Positions 22,829-31,233 of a stretch of 37,639 nt of DNA are shown piece by piece (the first letter of the stretch is position 1; each line of letters starts with the position of its first letter). The translations under genes were made by a program, and so were the position numbers. Source of the DNA: JBBQXY01 sp051004815 (GTDB taxonomy: Bacteria > Chloroflexota > Ktedonobacteria > Ktedonobacterales > Ktedonobacteraceae). Where the stretch lies: NCBI GenBank assembly GCA_051004815.1, contig JBPCJY010000068.1:1-37639 (forward strand), read 5' to 3'. The notes below the pieces were generated by a model that saw only the letters and a list, made by a program, of their open reading frames with translations, was not told the origin of the DNA and ran no database searches.

Positions 22829-23902
22829 ATGCCTCGCTATAAACTCGGCTCTTTCTCTTTAACGTATCTCACCATAGCAACACTCTGCCTATTCCTGGTA
22901 AGCTGTAATATCTCCATCGGGACATCCACCAGCACAAGCACGTCCGGAGGTTGCCAGAGCAATTGCACTACCGGTGCAGGAACACAGGGTGTCCAGGTAT
23001 TCGTCGAGCCGAATGCTGGTGAACATCCCATTACCAATGCCATCGAAGCCGCCAAGAAATCGGTCTGGCTGGAGATGTATATCCTATCAGATCGCAATGT
23101 GATACGTGCGTTGGAAGATGCGGTCAACCATGGCGTCGATGTGCGTATCATGCTGGAGCCACATCCCTTCGGCAGTGGTTCACCTGCACGCACCATTGAT
23201 CAATTGAAAGCAGCAGGGGTCAAGGTCGAGGACGCCAATCCAGCTTTTAGCTTGACCCATGAAAAAGGTATGCTTATTGATGGAACGACGGCTTATATCA
23301 TGACCTCTAATTTCTCGCGCTCGGCACTGGGCGGCTATGGTAGTACCAGTACGTATATCAGCAACCGCGAATATGACATCGTGGATACCAATACACAAGA
23401 TGTACAGGCAGTGAATGCCATCTTCCAGGCTGACTGGAACCGCTCAACGGCGCAGTTCAATGATGCTAACCTCGTTGTTAGTCCCGTTAATTCGCGCAAC
23501 GCCTTTGCCGCACTTATTAGTAGTGCGCATAACACACTGTTGATCGAGGCAGAGGAGATGAACGACTCCGCCATCGAACAAGCTTTAATAAATGCCGCCA
23601 AACGCGGAGTGCAGGTACAGATCATTTTGCCTGCACCACAAGGTTCGGCAAGCGATAGTAACCGTGCGGGTATTGATACCATCAAACAGGGTGGCGTGCA
23701 GGTGCGAGAAGATAGCCGCCTCTACATCCATGCCAAGATTATCGTTGTAGATGGGCAGAAGGCGTTTGTCGGCTCCGAGAACATCTCCACCCAATCGCTT
23801 GACCAGAACCGCGAACTGGGCATTATTGTGTCAGACCAGGATGTGTTGCTCACGCTACAACAGACGTTTCAGCAAGATTGGGGAGACTCGCATGCTGTAT
23901 GA
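22829..23902 (+). CDS. Phospholipase D-like lipoprotein with two HKD motifs
   Basis: A 357-residue exported protein. The N-terminus has a hydrophobic segment ending in a lipobox, F-L-V-S-C26, so it is probably a lipoprotein fixed to the outer face of the membrane, followed by a Ser/Thr-rich linker (30-50). Two phospholipase D domains carry H144-x-K146-x4-D151 and H301-x-K303-x4-D308, each followed by the usual S-N-F-S or S-E-N-I-S. The family includes phospholipases, cardiolipin synthases and nucleases. Without two N-terminal membrane helices it is unlikely to be a cardiolipin synthase, and an extracellular phosphodiesterase or nuclease is possible. AGGAGG lies four bases before the ATG. Confidence 0.88.
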   Translation: MPRYKLGSFSLTYLTIATLCLFLVSCNISIGTSTSTSTSGGCQSNCTTGAGTQGVQVFVEPNAGEHPITNAIEAAKKSVWLEMYILSDRNVIRALEDAVNHGVDVRIMLEPHPFGSGSPARTIDQLKAAGVKVEDANPAFSLTHEKGMLIDGTTAYIMTSNFSRSALGGYGSTSTYISNREYDIVDTNTQDVQAVNAIFQADWNRSTAQFNDANLVVSPVNSRNAFAALISSAHNTLLIEAEEMNDSAIEQALINAAKRGVQVQIILPAPQGSASDSNRAGIDTIKQGGVQVREDSRLYIHAKIIVVDGQKAFVGSENISTQSLDQNRELGIIVSDQDVLLTLQQTFQQDWGDSHAV

Positions 23903-24044
23903 GGGTCTATAAGGTATGTCAATAGCTTGATCTTGCGCTCATGTGCATATGTTCCGTCAAATGAAAATGTTACCGAGAACGGGATTTTGACGTATACTGA
24001 ACTTGCGTTGCGTGATACTATACCCTTTACAATGGAGGTTACTC

Positions 24045-24332
24045 GTGACAACAGAAATTGCTATTTTTACAGCCATCGCTGGCAAAGAGGAAGCCCTGGG
24101 TCAGGCGATTTTGCGCGGCCTGGAAGTTATTCGCCAACACCCAGAGGCAATCTCAGCACGGACAGAACGCTGTGTCGAGAAACCTGGACAATATGTGCTG
24201 ATCGTTACCTGGACGTCGTTGAAAGCGCATACAGACGATTTTCGCGGTGGGCCGCTCTTCACACAGTGGCGCGAATATATCAAGGGGTTATTCGAGGAAA
24301 ACCCGGTAGTTTACCACTATGAGCCTTACTAA
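24045..24332 (+). CDS. Antibiotic biosynthesis monooxygenase (ABM) domain protein
   Basis: A 95-residue single-domain ferredoxin-like protein of the ABM/YgiN type, small dimeric enzymes that oxidise quinols or polyketide-like aromatics, or bind haem. Visible features are the first strand E-I-A-I-F-T-A-I-A-G-K-E-E, the helix E-A-L-G-Q-A-I, the strand Y-V-L-I-V-T-W-T-S, and the final H-Y-E-P. The function within the family is not fixed. I chose the GTG at 24045 because GGAGG ends six bases upstream; an ATG at 24003 would lie upstream of that site. The gap 23903-24044 has TATACT at 23992-23997 as the best -10. Confidence 0.8.
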   Translation: MTTEIAIFTAIAGKEEALGQAILRGLEVIRQHPEAISARTERCVEKPGQYVLIVTWTSLKAHTDDFRGGPLFTQWREYIKGLFEENPVVYHYEPY

Positions 24333-24403
24333 AAAGAATAGGCATAGGCAAAAGAATACGCACAGATAACTCTCTATTACTCGTACCGGGAGAATTTTTG
24401 ATC

Positions 24404-26494
24404 ATGGATGACCAGAACGAAGCTCAAAACCACGAATCTGCTGCCAATGAAGAACCGCTAGACCTGGAACAAGCTGGTAAGAGTCCAGCAGAGCAGCTCG
24501 AAGCGCATGTCGAGGCATTGCGCCACCAGATAGAGGAAGCGAACTATCAGTATCATGTACAGGACAGTCCGGTATTGACGGACGCGGAATATGATCAGTT
24601 AATGATCGAGCTGCAACGTATCGAGCAAGAGCATCCAGAGTTGTTAACGCCCGATTCGCCAACGCAACGCGTCGGAGCTGGCCCGATGCAGGATGTGTCA
24701 CAGCATCATCACCCTTTTCCAATGCTCAGCTTGGCCAATGCCCGTAACGAAGAGGAACTCCTGACCTGGCACAAACGTGCTCTCAATATTCTCCCCAACG
24801 CGAGGTTTGAATACGTCTGTGAACTAAAGATTGATGGGTTAGCCATGGCCCTCACCTATGAAAAGGGGAAGCTCGCTATTGGAGCAACGCGAGGAGACGG
24901 CATGGTGGGTGAAGATTGGACGCCCAACATCCGCACTGTACGCGGCATTCCACAAAACTTGCGTGGCGATACCATACCCGACAAGGTAGAGGTACGCGGT
25001 GAAATTTATATGACTAGCAAAAATTTTGAGAAGCTGAACGAGCAGATGAAGGACGATAAGCTGTTCGCCAATCCACGCAATGCCGCCGCCGGTTCGTTAC
25101 GACAAAAAGATGCCCGCATTACCTCGACGCGCCACCTCAATTTCTTCGGCTATCAGATTGGCTATATGCAAGGATTGAACTTCCACAGTCAATGGGAAGC
25201 TTTGGAACTGATCCGAAACTGGGGCTTTCCAGTCAACCCGCATATTCAACTGGCAACATCGCTGGATGAGGTGATGGAGTACTGCAAGAAGTGGGAGAAA
25301 GAACGCTTCAACCTGCCCTATGAGATCGACGGTGTGGTCATCAAGATCAATGACCTGGCTCAGCAACAGGAGCTAGGTGCGGTCGCTCGTGACCCACGCT
25401 GGGCGATTGCATTCAAATATCCACCCATCCAGGTTGCCACGCAACTGCTCGATATACGCGTCAATATCGGGCGTACCGGTTCGGTCAATCCATGGGCGGC
25501 ACTGGAGCCGATCAATATTCGTGGCGTGACGGTCGCTCGTGCCAGCTTGCACAACGAGGGAGATATTCAGCGCAAAGACCTGCGTATTGGCGACTGGGTG
25601 CTTGTCCAACGAGCCGGTGAGGTCATTCCCCAGGTGGTCAAGCCCATCATTGAGCGGCGTACTGGCAAAGAGGAGGTCTATCACCTTCCCGAAAACTGTC
25701 CGTTGTGCAATACTCCCATCATCCGTATTGCAGACCAGGCCATGGCCTACTGTCCGAATGAGGAGTGCCCGGCCCGCAACCTTGAAAGCATCATCCATTT
25801 TGTCTCGCGAGGAGCCATGGACATCGATACTATCGGTGAAAAGATGTGCGAGCAACTGGTGGGCGCGGGTTATGTCAAGAATGTAGCCGATTTCTATAGC
25901 CTGACACGCGACCAACTCCTCGCGCTGGAAGGCGTGAAAGACCGCAGCGCGGACAAGATGCTGGCCGCTATCGAAGCCAGCGAGCAGCGCACCTTCTGGC
26001 GGCTATTATTCGGCCTCAATATCCGCTACATGGGCGAGAAAACGGCCCAAATTATCGCCAATGCCTTCAGCAACATTGATAAGCTGTGCGCGGCGAACGA
26101 AGATGAGATTGTGCAAGTTCCTGGCATTGGCCCCATTATTGGGCATAGCGTCTACACTTGGCTGCAAAGTGAAAAGAATCGCGCCCTGCTTGAGCGATTG
26201 CGACAAGCCGGAGTAAACATGGAGGCCGAACCAGAGATTGTACAAACGGGGCCGCTGGCGGGTCAAACCTTCCTGCTCACCGGTCGCCTCAACACAATGA
26301 CGCGCCCCTTGGCCGAAGAGGCTATTGTGCAACTCGGTGGAACGATTGCTTCGGGTGTCAGCAAATCGCTCAGCCACTTAATTGTCGGTGAGGATGCTGG
26401 CTCAAAACTGGCTAAAGCGCAGAAAGCCGGAGTGCCTATTCACGACGAGCAGTGGCTGATTGATCTGCTACAGGAACATGAAGTGAGAATTTAA
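24404..26494 (+). CDS. ligA: NAD-dependent DNA ligase LigA
   Basis: The essential replicative ligase (EC 6.5.1.2) seals nicks using NAD. At 696 residues it has the full domain set. The Ia/adenylation domain has K142 in C-E-L-K-I-D-G as the AMP-accepting lysine. The OB fold follows, then a zinc finger beginning C432-P-L-C435 and ending about C-P-N-E-E-C-P, then four helix-hairpin-helix motifs (about 475-590), and a BRCT domain from about 610 (G-Q-T-F-L-L-T-G-R-L) to the end. The N-terminal 28 residues are an acidic extension before the domain. The ATG at 24404 is GGGAG plus 11 bases; a TTG at 24398 fits that site more tightly, so the start is uncertain by two codons. Confidence 0.96.
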   Translation: MDDQNEAQNHESAANEEPLDLEQAGKSPAEQLEAHVEALRHQIEEANYQYHVQDSPVLTDAEYDQLMIELQRIEQEHPELLTPDSPTQRVGAGPMQDVSQHHHPFPMLSLANARNEEELLTWHKRALNILPNARFEYVCELKIDGLAMALTYEKGKLAIGATRGDGMVGEDWTPNIRTVRGIPQNLRGDTIPDKVEVRGEIYMTSKNFEKLNEQMKDDKLFANPRNAAAGSLRQKDARITSTRHLNFFGYQIGYMQGLNFHSQWEALELIRNWGFPVNPHIQLATSLDEVMEYCKKWEKERFNLPYEIDGVVIKINDLAQQQELGAVARDPRWAIAFKYPPIQVATQLLDIRVNIGRTGSVNPWAALEPINIRGVTVARASLHNEGDIQRKDLRIGDWVLVQRAGEVIPQVVKPIIERRTGKEEVYHLPENCPLCNTPIIRIADQAMAYCPNEECPARNLESIIHFVSRGAMDIDTIGEKMCEQLVGAGYVKNVADFYSLTRDQLLALEGVKDRSADKMLAAIEASEQRTFWRLLFGLNIRYMGEKTAQIIANAFSNIDKLCAANEDEIVQVPGIGPIIGHSVYTWLQSEKNRALLERLRQAGVNMEAEPEIVQTGPLAGQTFLLTGRLNTMTRPLAEEAIVQLGGTIASGVSKSLSHLIVGEDAGSKLAKAQKAGVPIHDEQWLIDLLQEHEVRI

Positions 26495-26516
26495 CTGGGG
26501 AAGAATTTCATAACAT

Positions 26517-26554
26517 CAGAAGCCAGGGCAATCGCAAGGTTGCTCTGGCTTCTG
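26517..26554. terminator. Hairpin between convergent ligA and glyA-like genes
   Basis: A 15-bp stem (26517-26531 with 26540-26554, one G-T pair) and an 8-nt loop, without a T-tract on either side. Its position between two convergent stops suggests a shared, possibly weak, terminator. The core GCCAGGGCA repeats that of the hppA terminator. Confidence 0.6.
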
Positions 26555-26580
26555 ATCTTCAGCAAATGTTGCTACTACCG

Positions 26581-27873
26581 TTAGACGTACTGCATCTCGA
26601 CGTAGCGACCGCGTAGGGCATTGACCTGGTCTTTCACGTTTTCGCCGTGGATGGCGTCATGGATCAACTGGGCTAGCTCGCCCATGGCCCGTTCGTCCAT
26701 GCCGAAGCGTGTCATTTCGGGAACGCCTATGCGCAGGCCGGAGGGGTTGCGTGGGTCGGTGTCGCCCGGCACCATATTGTAGTTGACGATGATATCATTG
26801 GCCTCCAGGCGTTTAGCCACCTCAACACCGCCGCCTGCTTGCGCGACATTGACGGCGATCATGTGGCTCTGCGTATAGCCAAAATCGCGTGCCTCAACAG
26901 GCGTGCCTAGCTGGTCAAGGCCGCGACCAAGAGCCTGGGCGTTGCGCACAATCTGTGCCGCGTACTCACGTCCGTACTGCTTCATCTCACGGGTCGCCAC
27001 GACCAGGGCTGGCAACGTATTCAAGTGATGGTTGCTGGACGAGCCAGGGAAGACTCCGCGATCCGCGGCGGGCCAGTATTTCTTCTCACCCTCGGCATCC
27101 AAATTGCCCAGGATAACGCCGCGCTGTGGGCCGGGGAAGGTCTTATGCGTACTGCCCGTCATCCAGGTGGCACCCTCCTGCAAGGGCGATTGAAATTGAC
27201 CACCCGCGATCAACCCCAACACATGCGCTCCATCGTAGAGTAAGGGAATATCCTTCGTTTTGCAGAAGGCGACTACCTCCGCGACAGGCTCAGGGAAGAG
27301 GAACAGGCTTTTCCCCATCACTACCAGTTGCGGCGACACCTTGTCGATGAGTTCAATCGTTTGCTGGGCATCAACATGGTAGTGATCGGCGGTTAGTGGT
27401 AAATAATGGAGGTGAACCGAGTTTGCTCCGCCGAGTTTCAACGATTGACCACGACTCTGGATGCGGCGACCAAATACCCCTACCGGCCCATGGCTGATAT
27501 GCCCACCGGCATCGGTCGAATTCGCCACGATGGTATCGTTGCCGCGCAATAGCCCTAACGCGATGGCAGTATTGGCGGCATTTCCACTGATGGGGCGCAC
27601 ATCGGCCTGACGGGCATGAAAGAGTGCGATGATTTCGTTATGGGCCATGCGCTCGATCTCGTCGATGTAGCGCGTTCCCTGATAATAGCGATTGACTTTA
27701 TCGCCTTCATTGGGATGCCCTTCGGCATAGCGGCCCATAAAATCTGAGTTTTGTACGCGGCGTACCGCTTCACTAGGCGTGTTTTCGCTGGCAATCAGGT
27801 TAATGGCCTGCGTCTGTCGCCAAGTATTCTCTTGTGCTATGATATCTTCAATATCGCGAATATCTACTGTCAT
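26581..27873 (-). CDS. glyA: Serine hydroxymethyltransferase, archaeal-type
   Basis: A 430-residue fold-type I PLP enzyme of the SHMT family, converting serine plus a tetrahydropterin to glycine and the methylene carrier. K244 in T-G-S-T-H-K-T-F-P-G-P-Q is the PLP lysine. Y-D-G-A-H-V-L-G-L-I-A-G and G-G-H-I-S-H-G are the forms I associate with archaeal SHMT rather than the usual bacterial H-G-G-H-L-T-H-G, so this may use another carrier or act on a related substrate. The start is ATG 27873 with GGGAG nine bases upstream; an upstream ATG at 27945 lies inside the predicted promoter. It diverges from the EF-G-like gene. Confidence 0.85.
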   Translation of the reverse strand: MTVDIRDIEDIIAQENTWRQTQAINLIASENTPSEAVRRVQNSDFMGRYAEGHPNEGDKVNRYYQGTRYIDEIERMAHNEIIALFHARQADVRPISGNAANTAIALGLLRGNDTIVANSTDAGGHISHGPVGVFGRRIQSRGQSLKLGGANSVHLHYLPLTADHYHVDAQQTIELIDKVSPQLVVMGKSLFLFPEPVAEVVAFCKTKDIPLLYDGAHVLGLIAGGQFQSPLQEGATWMTGSTHKTFPGPQRGVILGNLDAEGEKKYWPAADRGVFPGSSSNHHLNTLPALVVATREMKQYGREYAAQIVRNAQALGRGLDQLGTPVEARDFGYTQSHMIAVNVAQAGGGVEVAKRLEANDIIVNYNMVPGDTDPRNPSGLRIGVPEMTRFGMDERAMGELAQLIHDAIHGENVKDQVNALRGRYVEMQYV

Positions 27874-27921
27874 TGTACTGTTCTCCCTCACATTCTGTGG
27901 CAATGAACTATTCTGTATCTC

Positions 27922-27950
27922 AGTATAGCAGCAGAGGGCGGTCATAACAA
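27922..27950 (-). promoter_or_regulatory. Sigma70-type promoter of the glyA-like gene
   Basis: On the minus strand TTGTTA (27945-27950) and TATACT (27922-27927) are 17 bp apart. The expected transcription start is near 27915, about 40 nt before the ATG. The MITE-like element and its target duplication begin at 27954, directly upstream of the -35. Confidence 0.65.
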
Positions 27951-27961
27951 TAGAAAATAGA

Positions 27962-28116
27962 CTGGTGATTACCCAGAAGTCGGCCAGAGATTCTTCGCTG
28001 CGCTCAGAATGACAACCTGAAGTTCTGTCATTCTGAGCGCAGCGAAGAATCTGTCGTGCGAAGTCGTGCAGCAGACTCGACTCACGTCATCTTTGAGACT
28101 TATGGGTAATCACCAG
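27962..28116. mobile_element. MITE-like non-autonomous element, 155 bp
   Basis: Terminal inverted repeats match at 19 of 20 positions: CTGGTGATTACCCAGAAGTC at 27962-27981 against the complement of 28097-28116. The outermost 14 bp are perfect. The element is flanked, with no gap, by an 8-bp direct repeat AAAATAGA (27954-27961 and 28117-28124), as left by a transposase making 8-bp staggered cuts. It has no coding capacity. Inside lies a perfect inverted repeat with 27-bp arms (27988-28014 and 28026-28052). The parent transposase is not in the window. Confidence 0.85.
27988..28052. repeat. Dispersed palindrome with 27-bp arms inside the MITE
   Basis: Arms 27988-28014 and 28026-28052 are perfect inverted repeats with an 11-nt spacer. 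The arm core (TGAGCGCAGCGAAGAATCTG and complement) recurs at 37577-37639. Related GAAGAATC palindromes occur as extragenic repeats in several bacterial groups, to my knowledge, so this is a multi-copy family rather than a single hairpin. Confidence 0.85.
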
Positions 28117-28201
28117 AAAATAGAGAGTATATTGCAAGTGCGGGATGGCATGATTACATCGCATACATCTACACGAAGATGAACATCGAGTGAGATTGCA
28201 G

Positions 28202-28230
28202 TTGAACAAACTGCCCAATGCTGCTATACT
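28202..28230 (+). promoter_or_regulatory. Sigma70-type promoter of the EF-G-like gene
   Basis: TTGAAC (28202-28207) and TATACT (28225-28230) are separated by 17 bp. The predicted leader is about 158 nt and can form a hairpin (AGGTGG-A-CTA near 28304-28313 with TAG-A-CCACCT near 28352-28361). No other gene lies in 28125-28394. Confidence 0.65.
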
Positions 28231-28394
28231 ACCTCTTACCGAACTGGATCAGCGTATTGTACAATCTTTTTTCCTGGACGAACCAGCTAGTGGTACGGGA
28301 GCATAGGTGGACTACGGCAGTTACCACAGTGCATACTGTAATTTCGACAGGTAGACCACCTCTTGCATAGAAACTCAGGAGGATTACAGGTTCT

Positions 28395-30452
28395 ATGAAG
28401 GTTTATAGCGCGGAACAAATCCGCAATGTAGCATTGATTTCTCACGTTGGTGCCGGAAAAACATCGCTCGTAGATGCCGCACTCTTTGACAGTGGTGCAG
28501 TAACCCGACAGGGTAAGGTAGATGAAGGAAGCTCCATCTCCGACTACGATCCTGATGAATTAAAACGACGGATGTCACTGAATACCACAGTGTTACCTGT
28601 CGAATGGAAAAATCACAAAATCAACTTCATTGATACCCCCGGCTATGCAGACTTCGTGGGAGAAGTGAAAGCAGGGCTGCGTGTAGCCGACGCCGCGCTG
28701 GTCGTTGTGACGGCTGAAAAAGGCGTTGAGGTGGGGACTGAACTCACCTGGCAATTCGCGAACGAGCGGAACTTGCCGCGCATAGTGCTTGTCAACAAGC
28801 TGGATCGTGAAAACACCTCATTTGATAACGCCCTCAAATCATTGCGCGATCAGTTTGGTGTCAAAGTTGTTCCGCTCCAGGTGCCTATCGGTGAGCAGTC
28901 CAATTTCAAAGGCGTTGTAGACCTCGTCACACAGAAGGGCTATACCTTTGAAGGTGGCAACAAAGTACAGGAAATCGCCATCCCTGCTGAACTCAAGGAC
29001 AGCATCAGTGAGTACCGCGAACAGTTAATCGAGTCCGCCGTTGAGAGCGACGACGCGATCATGGAAAAGTTCCTGGAAGGCGAAGAGCTAAGCGACGAGG
29101 AAATCCTCTCAGTGGTGAAAAAAGGCACAAGCAGCGGCCAGTTGATTCCCGTGTTGTGCGGCTCCACCAGTAAAAATATTGGCGTGCAAACCCTCCTCGA
29201 TGCTATTGTTGAGTATTTGCCGTCTGCTGCCGAGGCTCAACAAGAAGAAGCAAAAGAGTTGGGCAATGCCCTGGCACTGTTTGTCTTTAAGACGGCTGCG
29301 GCCCAGGTCGGCACTATCTCGTACTTCCGCGTCTATAGTAGCACGCTCAAGCCGGACATGCATATCCATAATGCGCAAACCAAAGCTGACGAGCGCATTG
29401 GGCAATTGATTACACCACGCGGAAAGTTGCAAGAAACCGCGACCGAGATTCCTGCTGGCGATATCGGAGCCGTGGCCAAACTTTCCAATACGCATACTGG
29501 TGATACGCTGGTCAGCAGCAAAGACGTAACCGCGAGTCTGGCACCAATCAACTTCCCTGAACCGTGTTATACCGTCGCGGTTGTGCCCAAGAGCCAGGCC
29601 GATCTGGATAAGATGGGTAATGCCCTGGGACGCGTGGTGGAAGAAGACCGCACTTTGCGCGTTTCCCGCGACCCCGAAACGGCGGAAGTACTCCTCTCCG
29701 GTATGGGTGAGTCACACTTGCAGATCATTATTGAAGGCATTAAACGCAAGTATGCTGTCGATCTGGAAGCCCACGAGCAGCGCATCTCTTATCGTGAGAC
29801 CATCCGCAAAAAGGCGCGTGCCAATGGACGCCACAAGCGGCAAAGCGGTGGTCACGGCCAGTTCGGCGATGTCTGGTTAGAGATCGAGCCGCTCCCCATG
29901 GGTAGTGAAGAAACCTTCATCTTTGAAGACAAAATCGTGGGTGGCGTGGTACCAGGTCAATACATCCCCGGTGTCGAAAAGGGTGTACGCGAGTCACTGC
30001 GGCGCGGTTTTCTATCGGGCAATCCCATGCTCTATGTGAAGGTCGCCCTGGTGGACGGCAAATACCATCCGGTGGATTCATCGGCACAGGCGTTTGAAGT
30101 TGCCGCTTCGCTCGGAATGCAAGAGGCTGTTCCCCTGGCCGGCCCAACGCTCCTGGAGCCTATGATGACCGCAACCATCACGGTGCCAGAACACTATATG
30201 GGCGATGTGATGAGCGATATCAATACGAAACGTGGGCGCGTGCTGGGCATGAACTCTCTGGACAATGGGATGCAACAGATTGTTGCGAATGTCCCACAGG
30301 CCGAGATGCTCCATTACGCCACCGACCTGCGCTCCATCACGCAAGGCCGAGGCTCCTTCACACTGGAATTCTATCAGTATGAAGAAGTTCCAGCCAATGT
30401 GCAGCAAGACATCATTGCCCAGCATAAGAAAGCTTTAGAGGCGAAGAAATAA
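28395..30452 (+). CDS. EF-G-like translational GTPase (EF-G-2 subfamily)
   Basis: A 685-residue GTPase with the full EF-G domain order (G, II, III, IV, V). The P-loop is S-H-V-G-A-G-K22-T23 and the base-specificity motif is N-K-L-D. Switch II reads D-T-P-G-Y-A-D-F: the His normally found after D-T-P-G, which takes part in GTP hydrolysis, is Tyr. H-V-G-A-G-K and D-T-P-G-Y match the EF-G-2/EF-G-like subfamily rather than canonical FusA, whose gene would normally sit near rpsL/rpsG. The role is probably in ribosome function, but translocation itself is not certain. Ribosome site AGGAGG lies 12 bases before the ATG; a palindromic terminator follows. Confidence 0.9.
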   Translation: MKVYSAEQIRNVALISHVGAGKTSLVDAALFDSGAVTRQGKVDEGSSISDYDPDELKRRMSLNTTVLPVEWKNHKINFIDTPGYADFVGEVKAGLRVADAALVVVTAEKGVEVGTELTWQFANERNLPRIVLVNKLDRENTSFDNALKSLRDQFGVKVVPLQVPIGEQSNFKGVVDLVTQKGYTFEGGNKVQEIAIPAELKDSISEYREQLIESAVESDDAIMEKFLEGEELSDEEILSVVKKGTSSGQLIPVLCGSTSKNIGVQTLLDAIVEYLPSAAEAQQEEAKELGNALALFVFKTAAAQVGTISYFRVYSSTLKPDMHIHNAQTKADERIGQLITPRGKLQETATEIPAGDIGAVAKLSNTHTGDTLVSSKDVTASLAPINFPEPCYTVAVVPKSQADLDKMGNALGRVVEEDRTLRVSRDPETAEVLLSGMGESHLQIIIEGIKRKYAVDLEAHEQRISYRETIRKKARANGRHKRQSGGHGQFGDVWLEIEPLPMGSEETFIFEDKIVGGVVPGQYIPGVEKGVRESLRRGFLSGNPMLYVKVALVDGKYHPVDSSAQAFEVAASLGMQEAVPLAGPTLLEPMMTATITVPEHYMGDVMSDINTKRGRVLGMNSLDNGMQQIVANVPQAEMLHYATDLRSITQGRGSFTLEFYQYEEVPANVQQDIIAQHKKALEAKK

Positions 30453-30463
30453 GAAGGTAACAC

Positions 30464-30491
30464 ACAAAAGAGTGGGCGCCCACTCTTTTGT
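30464..30491. terminator. 28-bp perfect palindrome, bidirectional terminator
   Basis: ACAAAAGAGTGGGC at 30464-30477 is followed without a loop by its exact complement (30478-30491). The A-rich and T-rich ends give a T-tract on either strand, and the element lies between the convergent EF-G-like and VIT genes. Confidence 0.8.
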
Positions 30492-30504
30492 CTGTTCCCT
30501 TACA

Positions 30505-31203
30505 CTAACTGGAAATAAGGCGAGCAATCAGGAAAGCGGCGGCGGCAGCTAGTCCGCCGATAAGTGCCGTTTGAACCGCGCTCCTGAAAGGTCTTGCGCC
30601 AGTAAAGCGTCCTTTGATATAGCCGAAGACAAGTAATGCAAGAAGGGTTGCAATGATCGAAATCAGCAGAGCCGTTGACGCTGGCGAGAAAAAGAAGTAA
30701 GGACTCAAGGGAATTAAGCCGCCAACGATGTAGGATGCGGCAATGGTCAGTGCGCTCGTGAATGCTCGCTTAGGGTCTGGTTTCTCAAGGCCAAGTTCGA
30801 AGCGCATCATAAAATCGATCCAGGCATCAGGACGCTTGCTCAAAGCATCTACAATGGGAGCACTTTCTGCCTCGGTCAGACCGTAGGATACGAAAACATC
30901 CATCACCTCCGCTTTTTCTGCTTCCGTTTTTTCTTTGATCTCTTGTTGTTCGCGAATACGCTCACTGTCATAATGCTCTGCGTCGCTGCGTGCCGCCAAG
31001 TAGCCACCAAGCCCCATCGCAATGGAGCCAGCAGCTATCTCGGCAAGTCCCGCGGTGATGATAATCGTGGTCGAACTTACCGCGCCTGAGAGTCCGGCGG
31101 CCAAGGCAAACGGAACAGTCAACCCATCGGACATGCCAATAACAATATCTCGAACGGTCTCTCCGGCGGTAAAATGTCGCTCGACGTGTGGTGTTTGTGG
31201 CAC
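30505..31203 (-). CDS. VIT1/CCC1-family iron/manganese transporter
   Basis: A 232-residue membrane protein of the VIT/CCC1 family, which exports or sequesters Fe(II) or Mn(II). The first helix carries D-I-V-I-G-M-S-D-G-L-T-V-P-F-A-L-A-A-G-L-S-G, the second A-G-L-A-E-I-A-A-G-S-I-A-M-G-L-G-G-Y-L-A, both diagnostic. A cytosolic charged region of about 85 residues (Glu-rich, about 75-140, the metal-binding part) separates them from three C-terminal helices. The start is GTG at 31203 with GAGGGAAG upstream. It follows a small gene by 30 bp on the same strand, a probable operon. Confidence 0.9.
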   Translation of the reverse strand: MPQTPHVERHFTAGETVRDIVIGMSDGLTVPFALAAGLSGAVSSTTIIITAGLAEIAAGSIAMGLGGYLAARSDAEHYDSERIREQQEIKEKTEAEKAEVMDVFVSYGLTEAESAPIVDALSKRPDAWIDFMMRFELGLEKPDPKRAFTSALTIAASYIVGGLIPLSPYFFFSPASTALLISIIATLLALLVFGYIKGRFTGARPFRSAVQTALIGGLAAAAAFLIARLISS

Positions 31204-31233
31204 AACTTCTTCCCTCGATTCGATATTTTTACA

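Noticed and set aside
27952..28124. A 10-bp rather than 8-bp target duplication (AGAAAATAGA) around the MITE
   Set aside because: The extra AG on the right belongs to the perfect terminal inverted repeat (…CACCAG), so the two-base overlap is best explained as chance.
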